Source of the DNA: an uncultured Dehalococcoidia bacterium
GTDB taxonomy: Bacteria > Chloroflexota > Dehalococcoidia > Lucifugimonadales > UBA3495
Assembly: GCA_951813535.1 (NCBI GenBank)
Contig: OX638345.1
Coordinates: 2,725,158 to 2,789,157 of the forward strand
Length of the DNA: 64,000 bases
Direction: 5' to 3'
Under the pieces are notes generated by a model that made no database searches, was not told the DNA's origin, and saw only the letters and a program-made list of their open reading frames with translations. Shown one piece after another: positions 43,550-52,813 of this stretch. Position 1 is the stretch's first letter; the number at the start of each line of letters is the position of its first letter. The position numbers and the translations under genes were made by a program.

Positions 43550-46015
43550 ATGCCGCCCAAGACAGGAACTTCGGCAAAATCCACCAAAGCTTCCGCCAAG
43601 CCCCGCCGCGGCGCCCAGTCGCGACGGTCCGCGACTCGAGCCGCCGGCAAGTCCGGTTCCGGGGAAACTTCCGCCAGCGGATCCACTCGCCGCAACCCTC
43701 GCATGCCTTCGTCAAAAGGCAAGCGCCTGGTCGTGGTGGAATCGCCGGCCAAGGCTCGCACGGTTGGACAAATTCTGGGCAACAAGTACCTGGTCACCGC
43801 GTCCATGGGCCATGTGCGCGACTTGCCCAAGTCCACTCTCGGCGTCAACACCGAGGATGATTTCTCGCCCAAGTACCTCACCATGAAGGACAAACGCGAC
43901 CTGGTGAAGGAACTCAAGGAAGCTGGAGCCAAGGCCTCAGACATCTTCCTCGCCACCGACCCGGACCGGGAGGGCGAAGCCATCTCCTGGCACCTCCAGG
44001 CCGCCGCCGGATGGGACAAATTCGAGAAGCCTCCCAAGCGCGTGGTGTTCCACGAGATCACCAAGCAGGCAGTCGAGGAGGCTTTCGAACACCCCCGCGA
44101 AATCGACATGCAACTGGTCAACGCCCAGCAGGCGCGTCGCATCCTGGACCGCCTCGTCGGTTACGAGATCAGCCCGCTGCTCTGGCTCAAGGTCAAACTC
44201 GGCCTGTCCGCGGGCCGGGTCCAGTCCGTCGCCCTGCGCATGATCGTCGATCGCGAACGCGAAATCACCGCCTTCGTCCCCCAGGAATGGTGGTCGCTGG
44301 AAGCCGAACTCCACAAGGATACCGACCCCAACGACCCTTCCAACCTGTTCACCGCGACGCTCCATTCGCGGAAGGGTTCCCGCAAGCTGAACATCAACGA
44401 TGAGGCCACGGCCCGCGGCCTGGAAGCCGAATTGCAGGGCGCGGCCTATGCTGTTGACAAGGCCGAAAAGAAGCCCCGTCGCCAGCGGCCCGCCCCTCCC
44501 TTCATAACCAGCACGCTCCAGCAGGACGCCGGCCGCAAGCTTCGGTTCACCGCTCAGCGCACCATGGCTTTGGCCCAGCAACTCTACGAGGGATTGAACG
44601 TCGGCAGCGAGGGATCCGTGGGTCTCATCACCTACATGAGAACCGACAGCGTCAACGTCGCCGATACCGCGGTGCGCGAAACCCGCGACTACATTCGCCA
44701 GCGGTTCGGCAAGGACTACACGCCGGACAAGCCGCGCGCTTACCGGACTCGCAGCAAGAACGCCCAGGAAGCCCACGAGGCGATCCGGCCCACCTCGGTT
44801 GGCCGCACGCCCCAGGCCATGGCAGCATACCTGGATCGTGATCAATTGCGCCTTTATACGCTGATCTGGGAACGCATGGTCGCCAGCCAGATGGCCGACG
44901 CGCTTCTGGAAGCAACCACCGTCGACATCGACGCCAATTGCCTTTCGCCCTCGGATAGCGTGTTCCGCTTCCGCGCCACCGGCTCGGTGCTCAAGTTCCC
45001 GGGTTTCCGCGCCGTGTACCTCGAGGGACGCGACGATGCCGCCGACGGCGGTGAAAACGCGCTGCCCGAACTGGCCGCCGGAGACGGTCTCGTCAACCAA
45101 AAACTTCAAGCCAGTCAGCACTTCACCCAACCGCCTCCAAGGTTCACCGAGGCCACCCTCATCAGGGAGATGGAAGACAAGGGCATCGGTCGACCCAGCA
45201 CGTACGCGCCGACCATCGCCACCCTGGTCGAACGGGAATACGTCCAGCGCGAGCAGCGCCGCCTGTCCCCCACCGAATTGGGCTGCACCGTCACCGACCT
45301 CCTCACCGAGCGGTTCGCCGACGTTATGGCGCCCGAGTTCACCGCCAAGATGGAGGAGGACCTGGACAGCGTCGCCCAGGGCGAACAGGACTGGGTGCCC
45401 ATGCTCCGCGATTTCTACGGGCCGTTCCATCAAGCGGTCAACGTGGCGGAGCAAGCCTTCACGCCCTCGTGCGAGAAATGCGGTCAGCCCATGACCATGA
45501 TGATGGGCCGTTTCGGCAGGTTCCTGGCCTGTAGCGGCTATCCCGAGTGCCAGAACACTCGCAACATGCGCGACAACGTGGAGCGTCCGGCGGACGAACC
45601 CACCGACGAGATTTGCGAAAGGTGCGAGCGGCCCATGGTTATCAAGACGGGACGCTACGGCCGCTTCCTGGCCTGCACCGGGTACAACGCCGACGACAAC
45701 CCCTGCGACAACCGTCGCAACATCGTCACCAAGAGCGACGTGCCTTGCCCCAAATGCGGCGGAGACCTGGTGCAACGCCGCGCCCGGAAGTCCGGCCGCC
45801 CCTTCTGGGGCTGCGCCAACTATCCGGAATGCGAATTCCTGGTGAACACCGAGCCGCTGTCGGCTCCGTGCCCCGACTGCGGAGGCATGCTGGTCACGGC
45901 GGCCCGTGGTAGCGCCCGCTGCAACGATTGCAAGTGGAAGGGCGACCCCCCGGCGATCGAGTCCGCTGACGCCACACCCGCCGCCTCACCGGAGTTGGCT
46001 GGCGTTGGCGACTAG
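43550..46015 (+). CDS. topA: DNA topoisomerase I
   Basis: Type IA topoisomerase that relaxes negative supercoils. 821 residues. An unusual N-terminal extension of about 55 residues is rich in Lys, Arg, Ser and Thr. The Toprim domain follows (LVVVESPAKARTVGQILG near residue 60; DPDREGEAISWH near 140). The active-site Tyr362 is in GLITYMRTDSVN. The C-terminal part holds four Cys-rich zinc ribbons (CEKC..., CERC..., CPKC..., CPDC...). dprA lies 20 bases upstream, and xerC overlaps the 3' end. Confidence 0.97.
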   Translation: MPPKTGTSAKSTKASAKPRRGAQSRRSATRAAGKSGSGETSASGSTRRNPRMPSSKGKRLVVVESPAKARTVGQILGNKYLVTASMGHVRDLPKSTLGVNTEDDFSPKYLTMKDKRDLVKELKEAGAKASDIFLATDPDREGEAISWHLQAAAGWDKFEKPPKRVVFHEITKQAVEEAFEHPREIDMQLVNAQQARRILDRLVGYEISPLLWLKVKLGLSAGRVQSVALRMIVDREREITAFVPQEWWSLEAELHKDTDPNDPSNLFTATLHSRKGSRKLNINDEATARGLEAELQGAAYAVDKAEKKPRRQRPAPPFITSTLQQDAGRKLRFTAQRTMALAQQLYEGLNVGSEGSVGLITYMRTDSVNVADTAVRETRDYIRQRFGKDYTPDKPRAYRTRSKNAQEAHEAIRPTSVGRTPQAMAAYLDRDQLRLYTLIWERMVASQMADALLEATTVDIDANCLSPSDSVFRFRATGSVLKFPGFRAVYLEGRDDAADGGENALPELAAGDGLVNQKLQASQHFTQPPPRFTEATLIREMEDKGIGRPSTYAPTIATLVEREYVQREQRRLSPTELGCTVTDLLTERFADVMAPEFTAKMEEDLDSVAQGEQDWVPMLRDFYGPFHQAVNVAEQAFTPSCEKCGQPMTMMMGRFGRFLACSGYPECQNTRNMRDNVERPADEPTDEICERCERPMVIKTGRYGRFLACTGYNADDNPCDNRRNIVTKSDVPCPKCGGDLVQRRARKSGRPFWGCANYPECEFLVNTEPLSAPCPDCGGMLVTAARGSARCNDCKWKGDPPAIESADATPAASPELAGVGD

Positions 46016-47036
46016 CCAGGCAGATGTCGCGGCCCTGCCGCACGAGACCAAGAGTTCCGCTCCGGCCTCCGCCGACCTGCTGGAGCGTTACTCTCTGTAT
46101 CTGACCGGGCAGCGCTCGTTGTCCGACAATACCCGTCGCATCTACATCGACGATCTGCACACCTTTCTGCACCATTGCCGGCAGAACGGACACGACCTCC
46201 GCGACATGGATCGACAACTCCTTCGCGGCTACGTGGCATTCCTGGCCACTGCTGGCAGATCCGACGGCCCCCGGCCCACCGGGTACGCCCGCGTCAGCAT
46301 CGTACGCAAACTCACCGCCCTCCGGACTTTCTACAACTTCCTGGTGCAGGAGGGCTGGTTCCAGTCCACTCCGGTCCCGTCGGCCCGCTCTTTCCCGGTC
46401 AAGGTGGAGAAGCCTCTGCCCAGCTTCCTCGGAAAGCAGGAAGCCAACCGCTTGCTCGCCGCGCCCGAGGAAGACACTCCGGCCGGCCGGCGTGACCGGG
46501 CGATCCTGGAGGTTCTCTATGCGTGCGGCGTCCGCCTGGCCGAGTTGCAGGGCATGAATTTGGGCGACATCAACGGCGACCGCCGCGAGATCCTGGTCCG
46601 CGGCAAGGGCGACAAGGAACGCTGGACCCTGTACGGGACTGCCGCCCAGGATGCGCTGGACCGGTATCTGGAAGACGGCCGGCCTCATTTCTCCGCCACC
46701 AGCGCCCACGGCGACCCGCTGTTCGTCAATCGCTACGGCGGCCGTCTCTCCCGCCGCAGCATCGAGAAGATCGTGCGCGATTACGCCGCCCGTGCTGGCC
46801 TCAAGGAAGGGATCCACACCCACACCCTCCGGCACAGCTTCGCCAGCCACATGCTCGAGGGCGACGCCGACCTCCGCGTAATCCAGGAACTCCTCGGCCA
46901 CAGCAGCGTTTCCACCACCCAGTTGTACACCCACATCACCAAGCAGGAAGCCCGCCGCGCCTACATGGATTTCCACCCCCTTGCTGCGTCCTCCGGGACC
47001 GACTCCGTCAGCGACGACGCCACCCCGGAAGAATGA
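46005..47036 (+). CDS. xerC: Tyrosine recombinase XerC/XerD-type
   Basis: Site-specific recombinase resolving chromosome dimers at dif. 343 residues with the TTG start at 46005 (MATSQADVAALPH), GGAG 10 bases ahead; this overlaps the topA stop. Other starts upstream lie inside topA. N-terminal SAM-like domain (residues 25-125), then catalytic Arg177 (CGVRLAELQG), Lys in GKGDKER, His273-x-x-Arg276 (HTLRHSF), His299 (LLGHSSV) and nucleophile Tyr308 (LYTH). All six are present. Placement next to topA is a common chromosomal context. XerC versus XerD cannot be separated here. Confidence 0.93.
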   Translation: MATSQADVAALPHETKSSAPASADLLERYSLYLTGQRSLSDNTRRIYIDDLHTFLHHCRQNGHDLRDMDRQLLRGYVAFLATAGRSDGPRPTGYARVSIVRKLTALRTFYNFLVQEGWFQSTPVPSARSFPVKVEKPLPSFLGKQEANRLLAAPEEDTPAGRRDRAILEVLYACGVRLAELQGMNLGDINGDRREILVRGKGDKERWTLYGTAAQDALDRYLEDGRPHFSATSAHGDPLFVNRYGGRLSRRSIEKIVRDYAARAGLKEGIHTHTLRHSFASHMLEGDADLRVIQELLGHSSVSTTQLYTHITKQEARRAYMDFHPLAASSGTDSVSDDATPEE

Positions 47037-47479
47037 CCTCGATCCTGGTCCTGCACGGACCCAACTTGAACGCACTGGGTCGCCGCGATCGCCATCATTA
47101 CGGCGTGCTGACTCTGGACGAAATCAATCGCCGCATCACCGAACGGGCCGATGCGCTGAGCGTTTCCATCGAGTGTTTCCAGTCCAACCACGAGGGCGCG
47201 CTGGTCGACAAACTACAGGAACGCGCCGGTTCCATCGACGGCGTCGTGATCAACGCCGGGGCGCTGACCCACTACGGTCTGTCTTTGAAGGATGCCCTCA
47301 CCGACGCCGGCGTCCCCTTCGTCGAGGTGCACCTCAGCAACATCCACGCCCGCGAGGAATGGCGCCGCCACTCGGTGTTGGCCGACACCGCCCGCGGTCA
47401 AATTGCCGGGCTCGGTTGGAGAGGCTATACTGCCGCATTGGAAGCGTTGGCCGGCATCATCGGTGACGAGTCTGGCTAG
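47033..47479 (+). CDS. aroQ: Type II 3-dehydroquinate dehydratase
   Basis: Third step of the shikimate pathway. 148 residues: MTSILVLHGPNLNALGRRDRHHYG with the catalytic Tyr in HHYGVLTLDEINRRI, QSNHEGALVDKLQE, INAGALTHYGLSLKDAL, and EVHLSNIHAREEWRRHSVLADTARGQIAGLGWRGY. ATG overlaps the xerC stop by ATGA. The canonical Arg in the loop RRxxxYG is present. Length is standard. Confidence 0.96.
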   Translation: MTSILVLHGPNLNALGRRDRHHYGVLTLDEINRRITERADALSVSIECFQSNHEGALVDKLQERAGSIDGVVINAGALTHYGLSLKDALTDAGVPFVEVHLSNIHAREEWRRHSVLADTARGQIAGLGWRGYTAALEALAGIIGDESG

Positions 47480-47523
47480 CGCCCGTTAACTGCGGTCGGC
47501 GAACCGCCCGGGGGATAACTGAC

Positions 47524-48090
47524 ATGAGCATCAACTTTGGCGACCTCAACAAGGGCATGGTGATCGATCTGGAGAACCAGCCGTGGCAGGTCATGGACTA
47601 CGAGCGTCACAAGATGCAGCAACGGGCGCCCGTGACCCGCATCAAGATGCGCAACCTGATCAACGGCACCGTCATCGAGCGCACGTTCCAGCGTTACGAC
47701 ACCGCTTTCAGCCTGGCCGAGGTCGACAACCGGGACACCCAATACCTGTACACCGATGGCAGAAATTACTTCTTCATGGATCAGGAGACCTTCGACCAGC
47801 ACGAGCTCACGGAGGCCCAGTTGGGTGACGCGTTGGGCTACCTGACCGAAAGCATGATGGTCGAGTTGGTGTTCTACAAAGGCAACCCGATCAACGTAAA
47901 CCTTCCGATCCACGTCGAGCTGCAAGTCGTCGACACCCCGCCCGCATTCAAGGGCGACACGGCCCAGGGCGGCAACAAGCCGGCCACCCTGGAGACCGGG
48001 CTGCGCATCACCGTCCCGATGTTCATCACCCCCGGTGCGCGCGTCAAGGTCGACACGCGCAACGGCACCTACTCCGAACGCGTGTCGTAG
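47524..48090 (+). CDS. efp: Elongation factor P
   Basis: Relieves ribosome stalling at polyproline. 188 residues, three domains. Domain I starts MSINFGDLNKGMVIDLENQPWQVMDYERHKMQQRAPVTRIKMRNL; the tip of the beta3-beta4 loop is KMQQR (residues 30-34) where E. coli has KPGK34G, so the lysine that EpmA modifies and the R32 type of rhamnosylated EF-P are both missing. Domains II and III (SFxxxxxF...LGDALGYLTESMMVELVFYKGNPINVNLPIHVELQVVDTPP, TPGARVKVDTRNGTYSERV) are intact. Modification is thus unclear. Gap to aroQ 44 bases. Confidence 0.96.
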   Translation: MSINFGDLNKGMVIDLENQPWQVMDYERHKMQQRAPVTRIKMRNLINGTVIERTFQRYDTAFSLAEVDNRDTQYLYTDGRNYFFMDQETFDQHELTEAQLGDALGYLTESMMVELVFYKGNPINVNLPIHVELQVVDTPPAFKGDTAQGGNKPATLETGLRITVPMFITPGARVKVDTRNGTYSERVS

Positions 48091-48127
48091 ATCGGGAGAC
48101 CTTCCGCGTCGCCTTCGGTGTCGCCCC

Positions 48128-49462
48128 ATGCTGTCGCCGATAGTTCACTCCGTCAGCCAGGTGGCCGTCTATCTCAAGGACAAGCTTGAGTCGGACGGCC
48201 TCCTTTCGCGACTGACCGTCCAGGGTGAAATCGCCAACCTCCGCACCGTCGCGTCGGGTCACTCTTACTTCACCCTGCGCGAAGACGGGAGCAGCATCCG
48301 TTGCGTGATGTTCCGCGGCCGGGCCGGCCAGGAATACCTCGAAGACGGTCAGGAAATTCTGGCCGGTGGCAACTTCACTTTCTATCCGCCGTCGGGCGAA
48401 GCCAACATGCAGGTCGCGGCTGTGCTTCCTGTTGGCGCCGGCGCCCTCGCTCTTGAATTGGCCCGCCTCCGGCAGCAATTGACCGCAGAGGGTCTGTTCG
48501 ATCCTTCACGCAAGCGACCCGTGCCCGTGTTCCCACGAGTCATCGGCGTGGTCACGTCGCCCAGCGGAGCGGTGTGGCAGGACATCCAGAACGTCGTTTT
48601 GCGCCGTTATCCCCTGGCAGAGTTGCGCTTGGCCCCCACCGCAGTACAGGGCGATGGCGCCTCCGAGCAAATAGCTGCGGCTCTGCGCTCGCTCAACGAA
48701 GAGGGCGTCGCGGACGTCATAATCGTCGCTCGCGGCGGCGGATCCCTTGAAGACTTGTGGTGTTTCAATTCGGAGGCGGTTGCCCGGGCTATCTTCGCCA
48801 GCAGCATTCCGATTGTGTCCGGCGTTGGCCACGAAACCGACACCACCATCGCCGATGATGTCGCGGACAGCCGCGCTCCCACGCCGTCCGCAGCCGCTGA
48901 GCTGGCCACACCGGACCGCAATCAGCTAATGGCCGACATATTCGGCGCCCGTCAGCAGATGACCTCGGTGATGGCCGGCCACGTCGGCCGTCTGCGGTCA
49001 TCAGTCCTGTTCCAGCAGCAGCGCTTGCAGCGGCGCGCCCCCGACGTTGCGTCCATGCGCCGGCGTGTCGACGAGTACGCAGAACGCGCCACCTCGTCCA
49101 TCCGGCATCATCACGCGCTGATCGGGCGGGATGTCGCCACGCTGGTGAGCAAGCTGGGCGCGTTGAACCCCGGCGACACCTTGCGCCGGGGTTACGCGGT
49201 CGTTCGGCTGTCCGAAGACGGAATCGTCGTGACATCTCCCGGTCAGGCGGCCGATGGCGCCCACCTGGAAATCTCGCTCGCTGCTGGTACGCTGGCCGCT
49301 ACGGCCGGCCGACACGCCCTGCCGGTTGCCACTGGCGACGTCACCGTTGATCCCCAGGTCAATCCGGCCCCAGGCGACGCAGAGGTCGCCCCAAAAGCGC
49401 CTCGCAAACGCGGCAACCGGCGTGCTCCCGGACCGCCCCCGGCAATGAAGCCGCTGCTCTAG
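48128..49462 (+). CDS. xseA: Exodeoxyribonuclease VII large subunit
   Basis: Part of the single-strand exonuclease ExoVII. 444 residues from ATG 48128 (MLSPIVHSVSQVAVYLKDKLESDGLLSRLTVQGEIANLRTVASGHSYFTLRE). N-terminal OB domain, then the catalytic section VIGVVTSPSGAVWQDIQNVVLRRYP, VIIVARGGGSLEDLWCFNSEAVARAIFASSIPIVSGVGHETDTTIADDVADSRAPTPSAAAELATP, a coiled-coil segment, and a variable Pro/Ala-rich tail (residues 405-444). xseB follows 15 bases later. An earlier in-frame start would reach into efp. Confidence 0.96.
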   Translation: MLSPIVHSVSQVAVYLKDKLESDGLLSRLTVQGEIANLRTVASGHSYFTLREDGSSIRCVMFRGRAGQEYLEDGQEILAGGNFTFYPPSGEANMQVAAVLPVGAGALALELARLRQQLTAEGLFDPSRKRPVPVFPRVIGVVTSPSGAVWQDIQNVVLRRYPLAELRLAPTAVQGDGASEQIAAALRSLNEEGVADVIIVARGGGSLEDLWCFNSEAVARAIFASSIPIVSGVGHETDTTIADDVADSRAPTPSAAAELATPDRNQLMADIFGARQQMTSVMAGHVGRLRSSVLFQQQRLQRRAPDVASMRRRVDEYAERATSSIRHHHALIGRDVATLVSKLGALNPGDTLRRGYAVVRLSEDGIVVTSPGQAADGAHLEISLAAGTLAATAGRHALPVATGDVTVDPQVNPAPGDAEVAPKAPRKRGNRRAPGPPPAMKPLL

Positions 49463-49477
49463 CGGTCGCCTCGATCA

Positions 49478-49822
49478 ATGACCGACACCACCGAACCCAG
49501 CGATGCCTGGCGGGCTCAACTCGCTGCGATGCCTTTTGAAGAAGCGTATCGTCGCCTTGAGGACACCGTCTCCCGTCTTGAACAGGGAGAACTCTCCCTG
49601 ACCGACGCCGAGCGTTTGTACCGTGAAGGCATGGAACTGGCCGGCCGCTGCCAGGAACTTCTTACCGAAACCGAGATGCGCATCACCCAGATCGGGGATG
49701 GCCGGACATCTGCTGCCCCGGCGGCCCTCGAACTCCCGACCGGCGACGAGGATTGGGAACCGCCTCCACCTTTGGAACCCGATGATCCGTCCCTTTTCGA
49801 CGACGATGACCCGCCTTTCTGA
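49478..49822 (+). CDS. xseB: Exodeoxyribonuclease VII small subunit
   Basis: 114 residues. Small-subunit helical domain: MPFEEAYRRLEDTVSRLEQGELSLTDAERLYREGMELAGRCQELLTETEMRITQI, then a negatively charged, Pro-rich tail (DEDWEPPPPLEPDDPSLFDDDDPPF). The core is classical; the tail makes it about 40 residues longer than most. No strong ribosome binding site; probably coupled to xseA. Confidence 0.9.
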   Translation: MTDTTEPSDAWRAQLAAMPFEEAYRRLEDTVSRLEQGELSLTDAERLYREGMELAGRCQELLTETEMRITQIGDGRTSAAPAALELPTGDEDWEPPPPLEPDDPSLFDDDDPPF

Positions 49823-49849
49823 TTTCGCGCCGCTTACGGAAACGGCGGT

Positions 49850-50665
49850 ATGCTGCGCATAGGGTGGTTTTCCACGGGAAGGGGCGAGGGCTCGCGCGGT
49901 CTGCTCCGTTTCATCAAGGACGCCATCGACCAAGGTCGTTTGGATGCTGAGATCGAGTTCGTGTTCAGTAATCGCGAACCCGGGGAGGCCGAGGGCTCCG
50001 ACCAGTTCTTCGACCTCGTACGCTCCTACCGCCTCCCACTGGTGACCTGCTCCTCCAGCCGATACCGACGGGAACACGGCGGCGGATCCGTGGCGCGCCA
50101 TCGCCTCGGTTTTGATCGCGAGGTTATCCGGCTCCTCGCCAGCTACCAGCCTGACGTTTGCGCGTTGGCCGGCTATATGCTCATCTGCAGCGGCGAAATG
50201 TGCCGCCGTTTTCCTCTCCTGAACCTCCACGGCGCTCTGCCCGACGGGCCGACGGGAACCTGGCAGTCCGTGATCTGGCAATTGATCGAGGACCGGTCAA
50301 CCCGTACCGGAGCGATGATCCACCTCGCCACCGAAGAGGTGGATCGGGGACCCGTGCTGTCCCATTGCGTCGTTCCAATCACCGGCGACGACTTCGACCC
50401 GCACTGGGACGCTCTGCGCGGGCGTGATCCCAAGGACATCCGGGCCATCGACGGCGAGGACAACGCCTTGTTTCAGCGCATCCGTGAGGCCGGCTACCGC
50501 CGCGAACCCTATCTGCTCCTGGAGACCCTGCGTGCCGTTTCCGACGGCAGGTTGCGGGTCAAGCCTGAAACGGCGCTCGACGCATCCGGGGACCCGCTGG
50601 GACTGAGGCATCCCGCCGGACTGCCCCTGACCGACCACATCGAAGCCGCGCTGGCCACGGGATAA
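49850..50665 (+). CDS. Formyltransferase-fold protein (PurN/Fmt-like)
   Basis: 271 residues. N-10-formyltetrahydrofolate-dependent formyltransferase fold: MLRIGWFSTGRGEGSRGLLRFIKDAIDQGRLDAEIEFVFSNREPGEAEGSD matches the PurN N-terminus, ASYQPDVCALAGYMLICS and the active-site-like FPLLNLHGALPDGPTGTWQSVIWQLIEDRSTRTGAMIHLATEEVDRGPVLS (His in LHGALP, Asp in EVDRGP). Standard PurN has an N-I-H-P-S-LLP signature, here N-L-H-G-A-L-P-D, so the substrate may be different. Extra 70-residue C-terminal part. Convergent with clpX across a 5-base gap. Confidence 0.78.
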   Translation: MLRIGWFSTGRGEGSRGLLRFIKDAIDQGRLDAEIEFVFSNREPGEAEGSDQFFDLVRSYRLPLVTCSSSRYRREHGGGSVARHRLGFDREVIRLLASYQPDVCALAGYMLICSGEMCRRFPLLNLHGALPDGPTGTWQSVIWQLIEDRSTRTGAMIHLATEEVDRGPVLSHCVVPITGDDFDPHWDALRGRDPKDIRAIDGEDNALFQRIREAGYRREPYLLLETLRAVSDGRLRVKPETALDASGDPLGLRHPAGLPLTDHIEAALATG

Positions 50666-50670
50666 ATGGC

Positions 50671-52068
50671 CTAGGCCGATTTCCTCTGCTGGCTCGTCCT
50701 GGACCTGGACATAGCAGTCTTCAGCGTCAGGTGCCGCCCGCCGCCGCGCCGGTAGAGCTTGGGCGACGCCTCCCCGGTGATCGCTTCGCCGTGAACCACG
50801 CAGCGGCCGATATCCCGCAGCGACGGCAGCTCGTACATCACTTCCATCAACGCTTCCTCGACGATGTGTCGCAGGATTCGCGCTCCGGTCTGGTAGGTCA
50901 GCGCCCTCTCGGCGGCCGCCTCCAACGCGTCGTCCGTGAACTCGAGCTTCACGTTGTCGAGATGGAACAGCCGTTGGTACTGCTTGACTATCGCGTTTTT
51001 CGGTTCGATTAACACCCGGATCAAATCATCGCGTTCCAATGGCTGCAGCGCTGCAACCACCGGAAGTCGGCCCACCAACTCCGGGATAAACCCGAATTGC
51101 AGCAGGTCTTCCGGGGTAACCAGGTCCAGCATCGCGGTGGAGATGGCGCTCTTGTTGCTGCGCTCCTGGTTCTGGGCCAGGAATCCCATCGCCGAACCGG
51201 ATGTCACCCGCTTGGAGATGATCTCCTGCAAACCGTCGAACGCCCCGCCGCAGATGAACAGAATGCTTCTGGTGTTGATCTGCAGCATCTCCTGGTGCGG
51301 ATGCTTCCGGCCTCCTTGCGGTGGCACGTTGGCGACGCAACCTTCGATGATCTTGAGTAATTCTTGCTGGACCCCTTCACCCGCCACGTCCCGCGTAATC
51401 GATCGGTTGACACCCTCTTTCCGCGCGATTTTGTCCAGCTCGTCGATGTATATGATCCCCTGCTCTGCCCGGGAGATATCCCAATCCGCCGCCTGAATCA
51501 ACCGCAGCAGTATGTTCTCCACGTCCTCGCCCACATAACCTGATTCCGTCAGGGAAGTGGCATCGCAGATGGCAAAGGGAACGTCCAGCGATCTGGCCAA
51601 TGTTTCGGCCAGCAGGGTTTTCCCCGACCCGGTGGGGCCAATCAGCAGGATGTTCGACTTCTGTACTTCGACGTCCGGGTCTGACGCCTCGCTGCGAATA
51701 CGCTTGAAGTGATTGTAAACCGCCACCGCCAGCGTTTTCTTGGCCTTTTCCTGCCCGATGACGTATTCGTCCAGGCTCGAATAGATCTCCCTGGGCACCA
51801 GCGTCCTGGATCCCGCGCTGCGCTTCGGAGGCGGTTGATCGGCCAGTTCAACTCGGTCGTTCGAGCGAGGTTGTGCTCCGCTGCTGTCCTCTTTCCGCTT
51901 CTTGCCCCCGCGCTCGGCAACGTAGTTGGCCAACTCGCGAATGCAGTCGAAACAGATACCGCCCCGAGTTTGGCCCGGGGGGCGCACCAGGCGTCCCTGA
52001 GGGAACAGGCTGCCGCAAAACGCGCAACGATGGGCGTTACGATTGGAGTTGCGGCTGCCGGTGGCCAT
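50671..52068 (-). CDS. clpX: ATP-dependent Clp protease ATPase subunit ClpX
   Basis: AAA+ unfoldase that feeds ClpP. 465 residues. N-terminal zinc-binding domain with Cys15, Cys18, Cys39, Cys42; Walker A GPTGSGKT at residues 144-151, Walker [11 protein letters not shown], pore loop GYVGEDVEN, the ClpP-docking neighbourhood GFLAQN, and sensor-2 [23 protein letters not shown]. The C-terminal tail is long and basic. The linker (residues 55-90) is longer than in E. coli. 42 bases after the second clpP. No terminator is seen in the 5-base gap to the convergent formyltransferase gene. Confidence 0.97.
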   Translation of the reverse strand: MATGSRNSNRNAHRCAFCGSLFPQGRLVRPPGQTRGGICFDCIRELANYVAERGGKKRKEDSSGAQPRSNDRVELADQPPPKRSAGSRTLVPREIYSSLDEYVIGQEKAKKTLAVAVYNHFKRIRSEASDPDVEVQKSNILLIGPTGSGKTLLAETLARSLDVPFAICDATSLTESGYVGEDVENILLRLIQAADWDISRAEQGIIYIDELDKIARKEGVNRSITRDVAGEGVQQELLKIIEGCVANVPPQGGRKHPHQEMLQINTRSILFICGGAFDGLQEIISKRVTSGSAMGFLAQNQERSNKSAISTAMLDLVTPEDLLQFGFIPELVGRLPVVAALQPLERDDLIRVLIEPKNAIVKQYQRLFHLDNVKLEFTDDALEAAAERALTYQTGARILRHIVEEALMEVMYELPSLRDIGRCVVHGEAITGEASPKLYRRGGGRHLTLKTAMSRSRTSQQRKSA

Positions 52069-52109
52069 GGTTGCGTCCTCGGTCGGAGCGTTGGATCAGC
52101 GTCCGACCG

Positions 52110-52760
52110 TTACGCGGCTTCCGCGGCTTGTTCTTCCGTCTGCGTACCCAGTATCTCGTCAACCAGCCCGTACTCGACTGCTTCTTCCGCTGTCAGGAAA
52201 AAGTCCCGGTCGGTGTCATCGGCAATCTTATCCGTGGGCTGTCCCGTGGCGTTGGAAAGGATCTTGGTGAGCCGTTCCTTCAGCCGAACTATCTCCCTGG
52301 CCTGGATCTCGATATCCGCAGCCTGACCCTGGAAGCTGCCCACGTTGGGCTGGTGCATGTGAACGGTGGAGTTCGCCAGGCAATAGCGCTTGCCCTTGAC
52401 CCCGTTTGCCAACAGCACCGTTGCCATGCTCGCCGCGGTCCCGACGCATATGGTCGACACCGGAGAGTTGATCAGGTGCATCGTATCCAGGATGGCCAAC
52501 CCCGAGGCGATATATCCGCCCGGGCTGTTGATGTACAGGCTGATGTCCCGGTCGTTGTCCTCGCGCTCCAGGTACAGCAACTGCGCGATGATGACGTTCG
52601 CTACCTGGTCCGTTATCGGTGTCCCCAGGTAGATGATCCGCTCCCGCAAGAGCAGGGAGTAGATGTCAAACGCCCGCTCGCCCCGTGGGCTGGTCTCGAT
52701 GACCATGGGCACGATGTTGGTGGGCTGTAGCAATGGGGAGTCTTCAAAGGGAACGGCCAT
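52110..52760 (-). CDS. clpP: ATP-dependent Clp protease proteolytic subunit, second copy
   Basis: 216 residues. Triad Ser111 ([10 protein letters not shown]), His136 (VHMHQP), Asp186 (DDTDRDFF). [21 protein letters not shown] and LVDEILG are conserved; the oxyanion region CVGTAASMA differs by T from the usual G-M/Q-A-A-S-M. Could form mixed rings with the partner encoded 53 bases upstream. The N-terminal stretch of about 30 residues ([32 protein letters not shown]) is longer than the E. coli mature form. Confidence 0.95.
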   Translation of the reverse strand: MAVPFEDSPLLQPTNIVPMVIETSPRGERAFDIYSLLLRERIIYLGTPITDQVANVIIAQLLYLEREDNDRDISLYINSPGGYIASGLAILDTMHLINSPVSTICVGTAASMATVLLANGVKGKRYCLANSTVHMHQPNVGSFQGQAADIEIQAREIVRLKERLTKILSNATGQPTDKIADDTDRDFFLTAEEAVEYGLVDEILGTQTEEQAAEAA

Positions 52761-52813
52761 TACGGTCTCCTGATATTGGGCCGGGTTATGGGCCAGTCGG
52801 GTCGCGTCGCCGA

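Noticed and set aside
43937-45775. Open frame of 612 codons on the minus strand opposite topA
   Set aside because: It is antisense to a complete topA with all catalytic motifs; its translation is low-complexity Gly/Val/Leu/His-rich text typical of the reverse of GC-rich genes.
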